From the NCBI GenBank assembly GCA_035507915.1, contig DATJNS010000178.1, positions 1 to 16,728 of the forward strand: a stretch of 16,728 nt of DNA, given 5' to 3'. Under the pieces are notes generated by a model. That model searched no databases. It was not told the DNA's origin and saw only the letters and a list, made by a program, of their open reading frames with translations. Both the position numbers and the translations under genes were made by a program. Of the stretch, positions 15,832 through 16,728 are shown piece after piece (the stretch's first letter is position 1; the number at the start of each line of letters is the position of its first letter). Source of the stretch: JACQAI01 sp035507915. GTDB lineage: Bacteria; Pseudomonadota; Alphaproteobacteria; Elsterales; Elsteraceae.

Positions 15832-16563
15832 ATGGCGCGCAGCGTGGTGATCGACGAACGGTTTTGCGGACCACCCGGCATCGGCAATGGCGGATACGTC
15901 GCGGGCCGGCTGGCGCTGACACTCGCCGGCGCGCCCGAGCGCGTCGTCGAGGTCACGTTGCGCCGAGGTACTCCGCTGGGCCGCGCGCTCGACCTGGTCG
16001 ATGCCGGCGACGGCATCGCCTTGCACGACGACGACCGCTTGATCGCCGAGGCGCATCCCGGCGCGCTCGCGCTCGACGCGCCCGCACCGCCAACGTTCGA
16101 GCAGGCGGCGCGTGCGCCCTACGCCGGCTTTCACCATCATAGCTTTCCGCGCTGCTTCGCCTGCGGTCCCGAGCGCACCGAAGGCGACGGCCTGCGCGTG
16201 ATGCCGGGCCCCGTGTCGGCCGACCTGCTCGCCGCCGCCTGGGTGCCCGACGCGGCGTTCGCCGACGCCGACGGCCGCCTGCGCTCGGAGTTCGTGTGGG
16301 CGGCGCTCGACTGTCCGGGCGGCTGGGCGGTGATCGCCGACGGCAACCCGCGCGTGCTGTTGGGGCGTTTGACGGCGCGGCTCGAGCGCCCGGTGCAGGC
16401 CGGCGAGCGCTGTGTCGTGACCGCTTGGCGCCTGGGCATCGACGGGCGCAAGCGTACCGCCGGCAGCGCGCTCTACGGCGCCGACGGCCGGCTCGCCGCG
16501 CTCGCGCACGCCACCTGGATCGAGGTCGCGCCCGCCGTGCCGATGGCGGCACCCACCCAATGA
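15832..16563 (+). CDS. Probable double-hotdog thioesterase-like protein
   Basis: A 243-residue cytoplasmic protein without a recognised gene name. Two halves each resemble hotdog-fold thioesterase-like units. The N-terminal half has GIGNGGYVAGRLALTL (about 16-31), the GGY helix element of acyl-CoA thioesterases. The second half opens with FPRCFACGPERTEGDGLR (about 105-122), the CxxCGP-GxGLR element of PaaI-like proteins, and has FVWAALDCPGGWA (about 154-166) in the place of the hotdog helix. An acyl-CoA thioesterase or acyl-binding role is therefore inferred, with the substrate unknown. The ATG at 15832 is the first in frame after the upstream stop codons; a weak GG-rich stretch precedes it. 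The stop overlaps the next open frame as ATGA. Confidence 0.65.
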   Translation: MARSVVIDERFCGPPGIGNGGYVAGRLALTLAGAPERVVEVTLRRGTPLGRALDLVDAGDGIALHDDDRLIAEAHPGALALDAPAPPTFEQAARAPYAGFHHHSFPRCFACGPERTEGDGLRVMPGPVSADLLAAAWVPDAAFADADGRLRSEFVWAALDCPGGWAVIADGNPRVLLGRLTARLERPVQAGERCVVTAWRLGIDGRKRTAGSALYGADGRLAALAHATWIEVAPAVPMAAPTQ

Positions 16564-16728
16564 GCGGGCCGCGCCGCCCGCCGCGCGACGGCGCCCCGAG
16601 GCGCGGCGGGCTTGCCGGCTTGCGGTCGGGAGCCGCGGCGACCGAGCCTGAAACGCCGTCGGCCGAGGCGCCGCCCGCCGCTCCGACCCGGCCGACGCGG
16701 CCCGAGCGCGCACCGCCGGCGGCGACCG
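16560..16728 (+). CDS. Start of a Pro/Ala/Arg-rich open frame (continues off the window)
   Basis: An ATG overlapping the upstream stop (ATGA) opens a frame that stays open for 56 codons to the right edge. The residues are almost only Pro, Ala, Arg, Gly, Thr and Glu, like a disordered N-terminal tail, and codons end mostly in G or C. There is no Shine-Dalgarno sequence beyond what coupling would need. No family can be named from this part. In such GC-rich DNA long open frames arise easily, so the coupling is the main support. Confidence 0.4.
   Translation, partial: MSGPRRPPRDGAPRRGGLAGLRSGAAATEPETPSAEAPPAAPTRPTRPERAPPAAT

Overview
This is a very GC-rich window (most codons end in G or C) that reads as the chromosome of an alphaproteobacterium. 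Two things suggest this: the 41-residue, zinc-ligand-poor form of ribosomal protein L36, and the gene style throughout. An order such as Rhodospirillales or Reyranellales is possible but cannot be fixed from this sequence. Coding density is high, no gap exceeds about 155 bases, and I see no tRNA, rRNA, CRISPR array, transposase or phage gene.

Left part (1-4204, minus strand): a glycolate oxidase operon glcD-glcE-glcF, with glcF running off the left edge a few codons before its expected end. Just upstream lies rpmJ (L36), a 41-codon gene with a clear TTGACA-N17-TAGGGT promoter.

Central part (4294-11498): a phosphonate-use locus. phnF, a GntR/HutC-type repressor gene, is divergent from phnG-phnH-phnI-phnJ-phnK-phnL-phnM, whose members overlap or lie within about 10 bases of each other. 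Together these encode the carbon-phosphorus lyase core (PhnGHIJ), its two ABC proteins (PhnK, PhnL) and the triphosphate diphosphohydrolase PhnM. Two adjacent copies of a HutC-type operator (GTnTAnAC) sit directly before phnG. The last gene of the run encodes an HD-fold protein with the complete residue set of the PhnZ/TmpB mixed-valent diiron oxygenases, which cleave C-P bonds oxidatively, but no PhnY-type hydroxylase partner is present here. Transporter genes (phnCDE), phnN and phnP are also absent from the window, so the pathway must be completed elsewhere.

Right part (11527-16728): phhB (pterin carbinolamine dehydratase), then aacS (acetoacetyl-CoA synthetase) with a class I/II aminotransferase 9 bases behind it. 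Next comes an AT-rich gap with a near-perfect palindrome of two inverted TTAACCAT motifs (CtrA-like). It is followed by two overlapping small unknown genes, the second with four cysteines. A decayed, frame-preserving copy of part of that cysteine gene lies just downstream. The window ends with a probable double-hotdog thioesterase-like protein and the start of a Pro/Ala-rich open frame.

The most unusual features are the PhnZ-like oxygenase at the tail of a C-P lyase operon, the tandem PhnF operators, and the small cysteine gene with its decayed neighbour copy.
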